Source of the DNA: Conchocele bisecta
Taxonomy: Eukaryota > Mollusca > Bivalvia > Lucinida > Thyasiridae
Assembly: GCA_029237695.1 (NCBI GenBank)
Contig: CM055268.1
Span: 54,521,131-54,585,130 of the forward strand
Direction of reading: 5' to 3'
DNA: 64,000 nucleotides
Shown here one piece after another: positions 37,101-43,754 of the stretch. Position 1 is the first letter of the stretch; every line of letters begins with the position of its first letter. The translations under genes and the position numbers were made by a program. The notes under the pieces were generated by a model that worked only from the letters and a program-made list of their open reading frames with translations, did no database searches and was not told the DNA's origin.

Positions 37101-40100
37101 GTGGAGACCGCAAAGGAGATTCGAGAAACCATAGAGGCCGAATTTCAAGATACACTTGACCTCATAAGCGAGTTCCGAACACATGGAGAAGCGCAAAGTT
37201 CAACATTCAGGTACTGGATGAACTTCCTTGATGCTGCATTTCTGTTACTACGGCTTTTGAGAGCAGAAAGAGACGGCGATTTTGATCTCCACATGTTATC
37301 AGTAACGGAGAGTGTTCACTGGTTTTGGGCGGCAGGACGAACAAACTACGCACGGTTCACGCCCGTGTATATCGCCGATATACTTGCTCTAAAGACCACC
37401 AACCCACAAGCATATGAACATCTTGAGAACGGTGGCTTTGTTGTCAGACGGCGATCCGGGCACGCCTTCAATGCAGTTCCAACTGATCAGGCACTTGAAC
37501 AAACAATAAATAAAGAAGCAAAAGGATCAGGGGGAATCATTGGATTTACTCGTAGAAAGGGAGCATTGACTCGGTGGCTGGTAACTCGTCACATTCTAGG
37601 TGAATTTTGTGGACAGTTCAGAGAGACTGTATCCAAGAACCAAGGTGCTAGTCAACACGAGGAATTGGGCAAAAGCCGAAAGGAAAGGGATGAAGCAGAT
37701 GTTGATAAGGTAGTTGATCTAGTCACTACACAGTACCAAAATCCGTTCGACTTAAACACGGTATCAGAACGTCTGGTAAACATTGCCACAGGGCAAGTTG
37801 CGTCTGCGGACATAGAAAAGTCGATGAATGAATTCCGAGTTGCTAGTCAAGAGGCAGTTGATAAATTCGTATCGGAAAGAATCTCGAAGGAACGTACTGT
37901 GAAATTCTGGGAACCAATCCCTCGCAGTAAGGTTAAGACCTTCTCGAATATGCGAAAACCATTTGCTACAAGCAAAACATCGAAACTGATGCTAGACTCG
38001 GAAGAAGTTCTGTTCAGACGACTGCTGGCAGTAGCGAATCATAGAGACATTGAAATGAATGATGTCTTGAAACATGAATTGGCTTCGGTTCCACCTGCCC
38101 TATTTCACGACGACGGCACCATGCGCAAAACAAACAAGGCAGAGTTGACGAAGAAACTTGAATCTTTCGTTGAGGAGATCAACGAGTTTCCAGTTCAGCA
38201 AGCTGATACTGACAGCAACACGGCATATATCATCGATGCGATGGCACTGCTGCAGTCGCTGAACGAAGGACACTTCAAAACATTTGACCAACTAGGCGCA
38301 GTCGTTTTGAAACATATCATGTCACATTTTACCCGGGACAAGTCGATTACATCGGTCACTGTCGTCTTTGACCGGTATGATAAAGCCAGTTCTCTCAAAG
38401 AAGCTGAACGTCAGCGTCGCACGGCCAACAGCGATGTACCTGCCTATATGGTGAGTGGCGGTCGCACAGTTCCAAATTACCGCCGTTTTCTGAGTAACTC
38501 TGAAAACAAAGCATCGTTGGCAGCCTTTGTGTGTGAGTACGTAGCTGTGAATGCACCAGGCCATCTGAAACAGCAGCTATCCATTGTACTTGCCGGTGGT
38601 TTTCGGAACGGACGAGAAGTACAGTCTGTGACGAAGGAAGGTACGGAATGCTTATCAAACTTGTTTTCGAGTCAGGAAGAGGCAGATACCCGAATGGTGC
38701 TGCATGCCACACATATGGCTCAAACGCATGGCCGTATTCTGATCCGTACTGACGATACAGATGTGCTCGTCATCCTTCTGTATTACTACTATACACGTTT
38801 CGCGGACACAGAAATATATATGCATACAGGGCATAGAACGAGGCATGCTTTCAGAAACAGGTTTGTTCCAATCCACTCGATTGCCCAACAGATAGGCCAA
38901 ACCGTAAGCTCCTGCTTACCTGCCATGCATGCCTTGACTGGATGCGACACAAACAGCTCAATATACAAAGTTGGGAAACGAACCTCGTTCAACAAACTGG
39001 TGAAAAGTGCCGACAAGCTACGGGAATTGTCCAAGGTGGGCTTATCAGAATCTATAGATGAATGTTTACCAGTCGCGCGAAGGTATACTATGATGCTGTT
39101 TGGCGGCTTCAACAATAAGACAAGTGGAAAACCGTATGACAGTATGGATGAAATCCGATTGGCGATCGCTACATCCACGGACAAATCAGCAACGCAACTT
39201 CCACCGACAGAAGATGCATTCAAGCACCATGTAATGCGTGCACGAGTTCAGACAATAGTCTGGTGCCAAAGCCATATTCCAGATCCTGAGGTTCCTGATC
39301 CAGTCGGAATGGATGGAAGAAGATGAAAATGGAATCCTGGTGCCAGTTTACTTCGCAAATCCACCAGCGCCAGTATTCTTGAGGGACCTGACACATTTGT
39401 ATTGTAAGGATGGCAACTGTAATAGCAGCAAGTGTCAGTGCCATTCCGTGGGCCTTCAATGCATTGACATCTGTCGGTGCCAACATGAGTGCACAAACAG
39501 AACGACTGCTGTTACAATAGGTGATTCGGATTCGGATGATGAAAGTGAGCCCACTTGAAGGTGGATAGATCTTGCAAACGAAACACGAAATAATGTAGTT
39601 TGTATCGTGTACTGATTTCTGCTGTTGAGATCGTCGTCCTGTTCCATTGTATAGTTATTTATCGGTTATGTACACACCATCTGTTTATGATTTTGTGAAT
39701 ATTTGATCTTCTCAGCATTTGTTTGTTAAATTTGGCGGCCATCTTGAAAAAGTAAAACATATCGACAGGTAGTCGAACATGTATGCACATACAGTGTATA
39801 GTCCCATGCGTTCGTATGATCGTGTGTATAAATATCCCGTTCGTTGCATCGGTCAAATACACAACATTTGTTCTCGATTCTATGATTATTTTATCTGCTC
39901 AGCAATTGTTCGTTTGATTTGGCGGCCATCTTGAAAATGTTAAAATTGTCGACAGACAGTCGAACATGTATGTGTACATATTTTTCTTTGTACGAGGGTT
40001 CTCTATATATTATGACATTCGGGCAACGATTATAATTATACACGGCAGTTACATTTTTTTCTAATTATATGATAATTTGCACTGCTCAGCATTCGCGTAT

Positions 40101-41525
40101 AGTTTAGATAATTAGACCAACCAAACTACGTATAATGTGATTATTATTGCATTTGAAAGTATAGAAGTGTTAGTTTTCGTCAGTATTATGTGTGTCGAAA
40201 TGTATAACATTACAACTGACGTTAATTGTTCATAAATACCAAGGTACAGCCCGTTGCAAACGCTAATCTTCCCGATTGGCTAGAAACCCACGTTTCCATG
40301 GTTACCGTCTACGAACATGCATTTTAATATTATTGTTCGATTCCAAAATATGTGTGCGTGTAAAATGAAGACAGTTTACCAAATATACAACTTTATATGT
40401 TGTTTTGCAACACGTAGATGTTTAAATATATATTTTGAATTTTCTGGAAAAAAATATTGGTTACCATAGAAACCAGCGAAAAAAACATATTCGGCCACGG
40501 TTTTCGCAATTTTAACACGCAGATTCGAATTCTACGATGAATTTCCTGTAAGAATAGATATATTTCATAAAGTTCTACTCTGGGTAGGGGTAGGTCGAAA
40601 TTTTCAGCCGAGCGCCAAAGGAGTAATGGGGATTTAACATGGGGACATTCTCGAATTTCAGAAATACTGGACAGATTTTCAAAATTAACTTTTATTTTCT
40701 TAGTTAGATCATTTCCAAACTATCTAGCTAGGCTTCAGAATCAATTTCCAATTGTTTCGTTTTCTGACTCCTCCATGTTCTCCACTTCTTTTTCCCCATG
40801 TTAAATACCCATAGAGAACTAATTTTTCGTAATAAAATCAATATTTGACCAAATTTCACGAAATATATAGATGGCTCATTCTTAAATTTTGCTAAAATTA
40901 AATACTATCGAAAAAAATATTTTGTTTGCATTGTTTATATGACCGTACCATTTGGGCAGGTTTCGTGAAACATACTGTAGGTGTGTTTTGCGGTGATTTT
41001 TCTTAGAGGATCTCTTGAGTAAATTTGTGATATTTGATTTTAGCACTAAAGTTAATCAGATGTGATATTTATATAACATGTATTTTCAATGGTTAGATTT
41101 TCAAGTTTCAACATTTAACTACCGGTAGTGTTATTTTTACTCAATGTTGCGTGAAAATGTAACACATACATACCTTTATTTAGAACAATGACAATATCTT
41201 TGTCAGATAGGCGTATATCCTTACTGAAGTCTTCTATGGATATTCTGAAATGTTTTCCCTGGAAGTAGAATACATGTACATCAATAATAAAAACATTAAA
41301 ACCAAATAATAACTATTGATGACTCTCTCTCTTAAACTTGAACTTGAGAACTTGCACTTACACCTTTGTTCTCGTAAATGCCTTCAGCTGGCACATATTT
41401 TTGACGTGAATCTTTTAATAGTGCCTTGTTACTCCATACAATACGTACTAGTGCAGACAGGTCGTCCTCCTTATTTCGCAACGTCCTGTATCCGCCTTGC
41501 ACAAACCCGCGGACATCGTCCATTG
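19028..41525 (-). CDS. GCKR: Glucokinase regulatory protein-like gene, C-terminal part in seven exons
   Basis: GCKR is a SIS-domain protein that binds fructose phosphates and inhibits glucokinase. It shares ancestry with bacterial MurNAc-6-P etherase (MurQ). Seven minus-strand exons join with matching phases and GT/AG borders: 41362-41525, 41174-41258, 29945-30015, 28144-28355, 26366-26405, 22890-23024, 19028-19168. Together they encode about 280 residues. Family-like motifs include DVRGF, LNAISTGAHVLNGKVY, VSNNKLFHRAVGILE, SLLRSIHDADNLTDE, HIHVATPKEK and IVPVALVSAVLGCSI. The colinear match to the C-terminal half of GCKR leaves little doubt. The first exon opens after an acceptor, so the N-terminal SIS domain lies upstream, outside what I could find. 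All visible frames are open. Introns hold four foldback MITEs, a LINE, a minisatellite and a 7.2-kb transposon. Confidence 0.88.
19283..19826. mobile_element. MITE of the TGTCACTATTCCACC family
   Basis: Shares TGTCACTATTCCACC.TTCTAAAA.TTACGAGTGCC...CTATACAG near one end and GAGTGGGCATGTAACTTTAA at the other with copies at 13708, 26923-27439 (inverted) and 61988-62506. The middle is diverged or replaced. It sits in the last intron of the GCKR-like gene. Confidence 0.6.
19853..20108. mobile_element. MITE with GGGGCCCGTTTCACTAAACTTCG ends (copy 1)
   Basis: Inverted ends GGGGCCCGTTTCACTAAACT / ATTAGTGAGACGAGCCCC enclose an inner TACGACTAAAATGTTCGTAAG pair and a central hairpin (GAGCATAGGCTGCATATGC). 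A second copy lies at 30353-30555, and a 3' fragment at 29128-29218. Confidence 0.75.
20253..20994. mobile_element. hAT-like MITE with minisatellite (copy 3), probably interrupted
   Basis: It opens ACGGAGCCCCGCAGGGGGCG and runs through the GGGAACGAATTGTTAATTCG array to about 20490. It then continues as ~450 bp of unrelated DNA before a CCTCTGCGGGCCTTCAT end near 20994. GGTATC occurs on both outer flanks. The unrelated segment looks like a later insertion or a length variant. Confidence 0.55.
21000..21833. other. GCKR-like intron, no feature recognised
   Basis: No exon-like segment with splice signals and no named repeat. A 76-codon plus-strand ORF (21358-21588) shows no recognisable domain. 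Confidence 0.4.
21834..22137. mobile_element. Foldback MITE family 2 (copy 2)
   Basis: Ends CTATTTCACCAACATTGCAA and TTGCAATGTTGGTGAAATAG, so the terminal inversion is nearly perfect. The centre is the GGCTGTGATAATGTAATA hairpin. Confidence 0.85.
22479..22786. mobile_element. Foldback MITE family 2 (copy 3)
   Basis: From CAGTAGCCGATTTCATC to GATGAAATAG-type ends, with the same central hairpin. It sits about 100 bp from the donor of the GCKR-like exon 22890-23024. Confidence 0.85.
22890..23024 (-). CDS. GCKR: GCKR-like exon, C-terminal helical region
   Basis: Acceptor TTTTTCAG, 45 complete codons (KLGNLPREAARASLLRSIHD...HIHVATPKEK), donor AAG|GTATGT, phase 0 at both ends. It matches the GCKR helical segment with LLRAIH and HVQVA. 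The foldback MITE at 22479-22786 ends about 100 bp beyond the donor, inside the next intron. Confidence 0.88.
23205..25390 (-). mobile_element. 5'-truncated non-LTR retrotransposon (LINE)
   Basis: Minus-strand LINE in a GCKR-like intron, same orientation as the host gene. The 3' end is A-rich (about 23205-23225). The reverse transcriptase ORF occupies 23384-25045. Remnants of the region between endonuclease and RT continue to about 25390 in broken frame. The endonuclease is missing. Confidence 0.75.
23384..25045 (-). CDS. LINE reverse transcriptase (CR1/jockey-like), partial ORF2
   Basis: Copies LINE RNA into DNA at a nicked target. An unbroken 553-codon frame has RT motifs in order: APGPDNI and VTPIYKKGD near residues 40-115, YRPVSLT (~118), HGFREKRSC (~155), FAKAFYKV (~190), GVPQGSVLGP (~244), and the catalytic LLADDTLLY (~275). 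Further on is the thumb-like ESDWQMSFHPDKCEV, and a C-terminal region with NPLVRPKLEYCS-type sequence. ADD replaces the usual YADD first residue with A. The FDKV motif reads FYKV, so a catalytic-region residue is changed. There is no endonuclease domain on this ORF, as expected from 5' truncation. I assign it to the CR1/jockey group by general similarity only. Confidence 0.8.
   Translation of the reverse strand: MLNDQFHSVFSQQTPMKLVSYCKYVSNLFSRKENDMPEIEVTENGVQKLLQKLSESKAPGPDNITPTILQRLSAELAPILTLLFNTSLQQQSLPDIWKQANVTPIYKKGDKTTPSSYRPVSLTCICCKLLEHIVCSNMMQHLKSNDILYLLQHGFREKRSCESQLIEFIHDIALNMQSGRQNDVVVMDFAKAFYKVAHNRLLYKLSSYGVNGLALGWIGSFLSGRSQRVVLEGKASTSVPVLSGVPQGSVLGPALFLVYLNDLPEYTTHSTVRLLADDTLLYLALHSPSDCNKLQDDLHNLERWESDWQMSFHPDKCEVIHITTRKAPVMHDYSLHGHILSSVPCIKYLGVNISHDLKWNKHINSVSPKANQTLGFLKRNLRINSKTVKERAYKSLVRPKLEYCSTVWDPKSKCNDNEGDLTSHRLVHQLEMVQRRAARWVSNRYHNTSSVTDMLHSLEWRSLEHRRVDDRLSMQYKIRNNLVAINEDNYLTRGTGRRQHQYRQLRADKDYTRFSFFPRTVVQWNQLPTDTCLAESLDSFKAHVLKVQHSRLI
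25437..25739. mobile_element. Foldback MITE family 2 (copy 4)
   Basis: Termini CAGTAGACTATTTCACC and GATGAAATCGGCTACTG, central GGCTGTGATAATGTAATAAA hairpin. It lies just upstream of the LINE remnant. Confidence 0.85.
25919..26200. mobile_element. TIR/foldback element, GTAGGTTAGTGCCGTGAATG family
   Basis: It starts ATCCCGTCAACACAGTGCG, carries GTGCCGTGAAACACGG, and ends in a ~75-bp-arm hairpin (GTAGGTTAGTG...CACTAACCTAC). It corresponds to 6515-6779. It ends about 165 bp before the GCKR-like microexon. Confidence 0.75.
26366..26405 (-). CDS. GCKR: GCKR-like 40-nt microexon
   Basis: A 40-base exon between TTTACAG and GTAAGT encoding NNKLFHRAVGILE, with the first base finishing a Ser codon. 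SN.KL..RA is a hallmark of the GCKR/MurQ SIS fold. It is too short for any ORF search and was found only by family motif plus splice signals. Confidence 0.88.
26543..26830. mobile_element. MITE with CAGGGGCGGATC ends
   Basis: CAGGGGCGGATCTGGAGG at the left and GCTGGATCCACCCCTGAG at the right are inverted. Nested inside (26712-26793) is a short AGTTGCGAACCG...TTCGCAACT element related to 53937-54440. A relative with a decayed right end lies at 29314-29578. Confidence 0.65.
26923..27439. mobile_element. MITE of the TGTCACTATTCCACC family, complete and inverted
   Basis: Inverted ends GTTAAAGGTACATGCCCACTCAG / GAGTGGGCATGTATCTTTAAC. The inside is the reverse complement of 13708-14170, including the GCCTCATTTGCATATGAAAATAG segment. 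Confidence 0.75.
27473..27540. repeat. Small hairpin
   Basis: GCAAACACTGTAGATC and its inverse flank GATGAGCCGGCTCGTAACGA, which can fold on itself. It may be a tiny foldback element. No other copy is seen in this window. Confidence 0.5.
28144..28355 (-). CDS. GCKR: GCKR-like exon, SIS-domain core
   Basis: Acceptor GCTTCAG, 212 nt, donor TCAG|GTTAGA. It encodes APVAAGFDRV...TLLLEMATKWCLNAISTGAHVLNG...IMIDVKV. The LEMATKWCLNAISTGAHVL block is the best-conserved piece of the family. It ends two bases into a Ser codon that the next exon completes. Confidence 0.9.
29746..29811. repeat. Small hairpin element (CCCAGATCAG...CTGATCTGGG)
   Basis: GCGACAAGTGTAGCCCCAGAT pairs with the inverse near 29811. 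The inner GCCTGCGCATCCGCGCAG is also self-complementary. The motif resembles a dispersed repeat of bivalve genomes (recollection, not a search). Confidence 0.55.
29945..30015 (-). CDS. GCKR: GCKR-like exon (weaker call)
   Basis: 71 nt between the acceptor ATTATAG and the donor AAAG|GTAAAT, encoding DASQCPPC...VKVLLTFAK. Its phases (two bases in, zero out) are exactly what the neighbouring exons need. Without it, or another exon of the same phase, the gene cannot be joined in frame. Sequence resemblance to GCKR is weak here, but this is also a poorly conserved part of the family. Confidence 0.6.
30353..30555. mobile_element. MITE with GGGGCCCGTTTCACTCAACTTCG ends (copy 2)
   Basis: Inverted outer ends GGGGCCCGTTTCACT / AGTAAAACGGGTCCC and inner TACGACTAAAAGGTTCGTAAG pair. 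Same family as 19853-20108. It lies 30 bp before the minisatellite. Confidence 0.7.
30588..31645 (+). repeat. 55-bp minisatellite, about 19 units
   Basis: Unit: GTGTAGCTTAAAGTGACTCT followed by GTCTCAGACGATGTCTCAGA and GATCCAATATGTGGT. The right two thirds are clean. Units at about 30700-31080 contain many single-base insertions, deletions and short stutters. There are no spacers of unique sequence, so it is not a CRISPR. It lies in the 11-kb intron of the GCKR-like gene. Confidence 0.9.
31802..32115. mobile_element. Foldback MITE family 2 (copy 5)
   Basis: CAGTAGTCGATTTCATCAAG to GATGAAATAGGCTACAG, central GGCTGTGATATTGTAATAAA hairpin. Confidence 0.85.
32365..32790 (+). repeat. Tandem repeat, ~200-bp unit, just over two copies
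   Basis: TTGTACAAACTTCGTCATCAT, GGATTGCTTCAATAT and GGAACACACTCATGCC recur with a period of about 195-205 bp, with a third partial unit. Short ORFs across it reflect the repeat. Confidence 0.65.
33473..33612 (+). repeat. Left subterminal inverted repeat of the 7.2-kb transposon
   Basis: Pairs with 40459-40597 over about 138 bp with roughly one mismatch in ten bases (CTACCCAGAGTAGAACTTTA, GGAAATTCATCGTAGAA, TTAAAATTGCGAAAACC). A weaker direct copy of its inner half recurs at about 33880-33972. Confidence 0.85.
34382..34525 (+). promoter_or_regulatory. Four CACCGCCGTGATT-like motifs and a TATA box
   Basis: The motif (A)ACACCGCCGTGATTT occurs near 34382, 34423 and 34466 on the plus strand and near 34509 inverted, spaced about 41-43 bp. 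The core CCGCCGTG-type sequence is partly palindromic. TATATAAA lies at 34504-34511, about 190 bp before the first ATG. This looks like a promoter with repeated binding sites for a transposon-encoded or host factor. Confidence 0.55.
34699..39558 (+). CDS. Transposon protein: zinc motifs, FEN/PIN-like nuclease, CXC domain (three frame changes)
   Basis: A ~1,600-residue protein read in four overlapping frames: to ~35160, 35160-36660, 36660-39305, 39313-39558. I chose ATG 34699 (MDLGEPEAKR). In order: CIICLKS...HRVC and CFICG...YHRSC zinc motifs; a middle region with DNFDTNEHTLDGK, IIVTADLAIYSKA and DQALEQTINKEAK; a block with IIDAMALL (nt ~38234), VVFDRYD (~38370), EEADTR (~38680) and RTDDTDVLVI (~38750), matching the acidic residues and spacing of FEN1/XPG nucleases; and a last Cys-rich CKDGNC..SKCQC...C..CRC...C CXC-type segment (~39391-39506). 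The frame changes occur within conserved text and look like single-base indels, through decay or assembly error. The function is inferred; I know no experimentally studied member. Confidence 0.75.
39706..39985 (+). repeat. Direct repeat downstream of the transposon gene
   Basis: TTTGGCGGCCATCTTGAAAA, then GACAG(G/A)(T/C)AGTCGAACATGTATG, occurs at about 39730 and again at about 39918, period ~187 bp. Inside the transposon, after the stop codon. No coding frame. Confidence 0.65.
40459..40597 (-). repeat. Right subterminal inverted repeat of the 7.2-kb transposon
   Basis: Inverse of 33473-33612. Outside it, 28 bp (CGAAATTTTCAGCCGAGCG...) lead to the GGAGTA terminus. The outermost ends of the two sides share only TACT and scattered bases, so the strong pairing is subterminal. 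Confidence 0.85.
41174..41258 (-). CDS. GCKR: GCKR-like exon
   Basis: Acceptor CTTCCAG, 85 nt, donor AAAG|GTATGT. It encodes GKHFRISIEDFSK...DKDIVIVLNK. GCKR has the same layout here: a sequence ending FS.EDF, then a hydrophobic strand. The other two frames contain stops. It ends one base into a codon, so the next exon must supply two bases. Confidence 0.82.
41362..41525 (-). CDS. GCKR: GCKR-like exon (first visible)
   Basis: It starts after the minus-strand acceptor TTATTGCAG with two bases completing a codon. 54 codons follow, opening with MDDVRGFVQGGYRT. It ends at a strong donor, GGT|GTAAGT. The DVRGF motif and its distance to the next exon match the region of GCKR between the two halves of the second SIS domain. 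The preceding exon was not found. Confidence 0.8.
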
Positions 41526-42236
41526 CTGCAATAACAAACGTAGCATCATTAATCCTTTCCGCTCTCAATAACTGGAATGGCATGTAACATGTCGACATGA
41601 GGACCAACAACAATCGGAAACAAACAATTTTTTTCAGATTAGTCTATTTATAAGGTGTTGTTTTTTATTTAAAAAAGAAAAGAAAATTACTTGCTGGCTC
41701 ATCTGGATCTACACTGCTGTCAAATAATGCTAAATAGGTCCGTTATGTGATGTTAACAGGGTTAATCAAAGTACTGAAAGTACAAAAATATGTTATCTCC
41801 ACAAAAACTGATCAGTGTGTAGGGTAAGTTAACTTTGTAAAACACACTGAGCACAAAACTGTGAACAATATAGAGAATAGTATATGTAGAGTTTTAGATA
41901 CAAAGCAAGACATACCAAAACGCCATAGGATAAGTTGGCACAGGGCACTATTGTCCTCTCATTTAGGCGTAGCACGACAATGGCTGCCGCCATAGAAATG
42001 TGCTGGACACAATATGCTATCTCAAGGGAGATAGCATATTCAAAAATAGTGTTTATTGCTTTCTACCAGTTGATAGTTGTAAACTGTTCTAGGTTGGAGT
42101 CAGAGTTTCTGTGCCGCTTACGTTGAACTCGACGTTAGAATTCGCGAATTAGAAGTTTGCTCTTTCGAACTCGGAGAACGAAAACAATGCGTGTGCCCTT
42201 GTATTTTCAGTCGTACACGACATAGTATATACATTT
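41526..42236. other. Intron or upstream region of the GCKR-like gene
   Basis: No further exon was found. One perfect hairpin, AATATGCTATCTC/GAGATAGCATATT, lies at about 42006-42036. Confidence 0.4.
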
Positions 42237-42491
42237 ATCCCGTCAACACAGTGCGTATGTGTCGTGAAACACGGTGCCGTGAAACACTTTTGATACATGT
42301 ATCCTGTCAATACGACCTAATCACCGCGTAGGAATATATGCATTGACTGGGGTTACTTTTTTTGCATTTTAAAGCCATTTGTAGGTGTTGACGGGATAAA
42401 TAGAATAGTAGGTTAGTGCCGTGAATGGGAAAATATATCTGGCGCGGCACGGAAACGGGATGTGCTCGGCAGAGCCTCGCCCATCCCGTTT
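42237..42491. mobile_element. TIR/foldback element of the GTAGGTTAGTGCCGTGAATG family, cut by the gap
   Basis: ATCCCGTCAACACAGTGCG through the first hairpin arm (GTAGGTTAGTGCCGTGAATG...CATCCCGTTT). The second arm falls in the N run. Confidence 0.75.
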
Positions 42492-42991
42492 NNNNNNNNN
42501 NNNNNNNNNNNNNNNNNNNNNNNNNNNNNNNNNNNNNNNNNNNNNNNNNNNNNNNNNNNNNNNNNNNNNNNNNNNNNNNNNNNNNNNNNNNNNNNNNNNN
42601 NNNNNNNNNNNNNNNNNNNNNNNNNNNNNNNNNNNNNNNNNNNNNNNNNNNNNNNNNNNNNNNNNNNNNNNNNNNNNNNNNNNNNNNNNNNNNNNNNNNN
42701 NNNNNNNNNNNNNNNNNNNNNNNNNNNNNNNNNNNNNNNNNNNNNNNNNNNNNNNNNNNNNNNNNNNNNNNNNNNNNNNNNNNNNNNNNNNNNNNNNNNN
42801 NNNNNNNNNNNNNNNNNNNNNNNNNNNNNNNNNNNNNNNNNNNNNNNNNNNNNNNNNNNNNNNNNNNNNNNNNNNNNNNNNNNNNNNNNNNNNNNNNNNN
42901 NNNNNNNNNNNNNNNNNNNNNNNNNNNNNNNNNNNNNNNNNNNNNNNNNNNNNNNNNNNNNNNNNNNNNNNNNNNNNNNNNNNNNNNNNNN
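42492..42991. other. Assembly gap, exactly 500 N
   Basis: A round-number scaffold gap of unknown true size. It starts in the tip of a long hairpin and ends at the point matching block A position ~7738. Confidence 0.98.
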
Positions 42992-43754
42992 GAATTTGCT
43001 ATGGCATTTTCAGATTGCTTGTATATTTGTGCACAATAGTGCGTACGTGTACGAGATCTCTAGACGGGGCCTATATGTTAATACCATATCGATGGTCTAG
43101 TAACATAAGGTGGTAAGTGCTATGCTTTAGCATAGCAGTTACGACATTATGTTACTAGACCATCGATATGCGTACAGATATCGTATATACGTACGAATAT
43201 CGTATATTTGTATAAGATTCGTATAATATGTTTGTATAATGTAAACGAACGATATACTACAATGATACGGTATAAACGTACCAATATTATACGATCTTAC
43301 GATATGCTCATTAAGTATACCAAAATTATACGTATAAGATATGTATGTATATATATATACAAATAAGTAACCAGCAGAAAGTCGCTACTGTATATAATTT
43401 CACTGTCTATGCCAGGGTATTTAGAAAATAAATGTATTAAACGACCGGATTGTGGGATCATATACATGTACCGCATGCATACATTAACGTGTTGTGTTGC
43501 GTTGCTATACGCCGATGTTTGGGATGACATGTTTTAGACTCCCATGTGTGTATATCGTGTAAGTTAAAATATGCTGAATAACAAAATGAAGATGATTCAG
43601 TGATATAGTAGTGTATGTTGCAGCCACATAACGGTGTTTTAAGAATCAAATTTTACATGTACATAAACAAGTATTACCTAGATAAATGATATCAATGTGT
43701 TGTATTGTGTTCCGAAAGTTACACAGTGGTGTACGTGCGACCATGTTGCTGGTA

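Larger units (their letters stand above)
33435..40625 (+). mobile_element. 7.19-kb DNA transposon of unrecognised class
   Basis: Inserted into a MITE in a GCKR-like intron, antisense to the host gene. The intact MITEs fix the borders: 5' TACTGTATTAG, 3' GGAGTA (inverse TACTCC), with a 3-bp duplication ATG at 33432-33434 and 40626-40628. Long inverted repeats lie 38 bp and 28 bp inside the ends. It holds one large gene (34699-39558) with a TATA box in front and a ~185-bp direct repeat (39706-39985) behind. The coding content (zinc motifs, FEN-like nuclease, CXC domain) does not match a transposase family I can name. A 3-bp duplication is also made by Harbinger and CACTA elements, but no such transposase is evident. 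Confidence 0.85.
33197..40979. mobile_element. MITE family 3 (copy 3), split by the 7.2-kb transposon
   Basis: The left part (33197-33434) opens CTGTCTGTTTCACGAAACC with its terminus duplicated as a hairpin. The right part (40626-40979) closes GGGCAGGTTTCGTGAAACA. Removing 33435-40625 and one copy of ATG restores the order seen in the intact copies (GATGTCTATGGGGATTTAAC). Confidence 0.85.

Noticed and set aside
42421..43116. Three ORFs of 204-231 codons
   Set aside because: They cross the 500-N gap; the open frame is an artefact of N.
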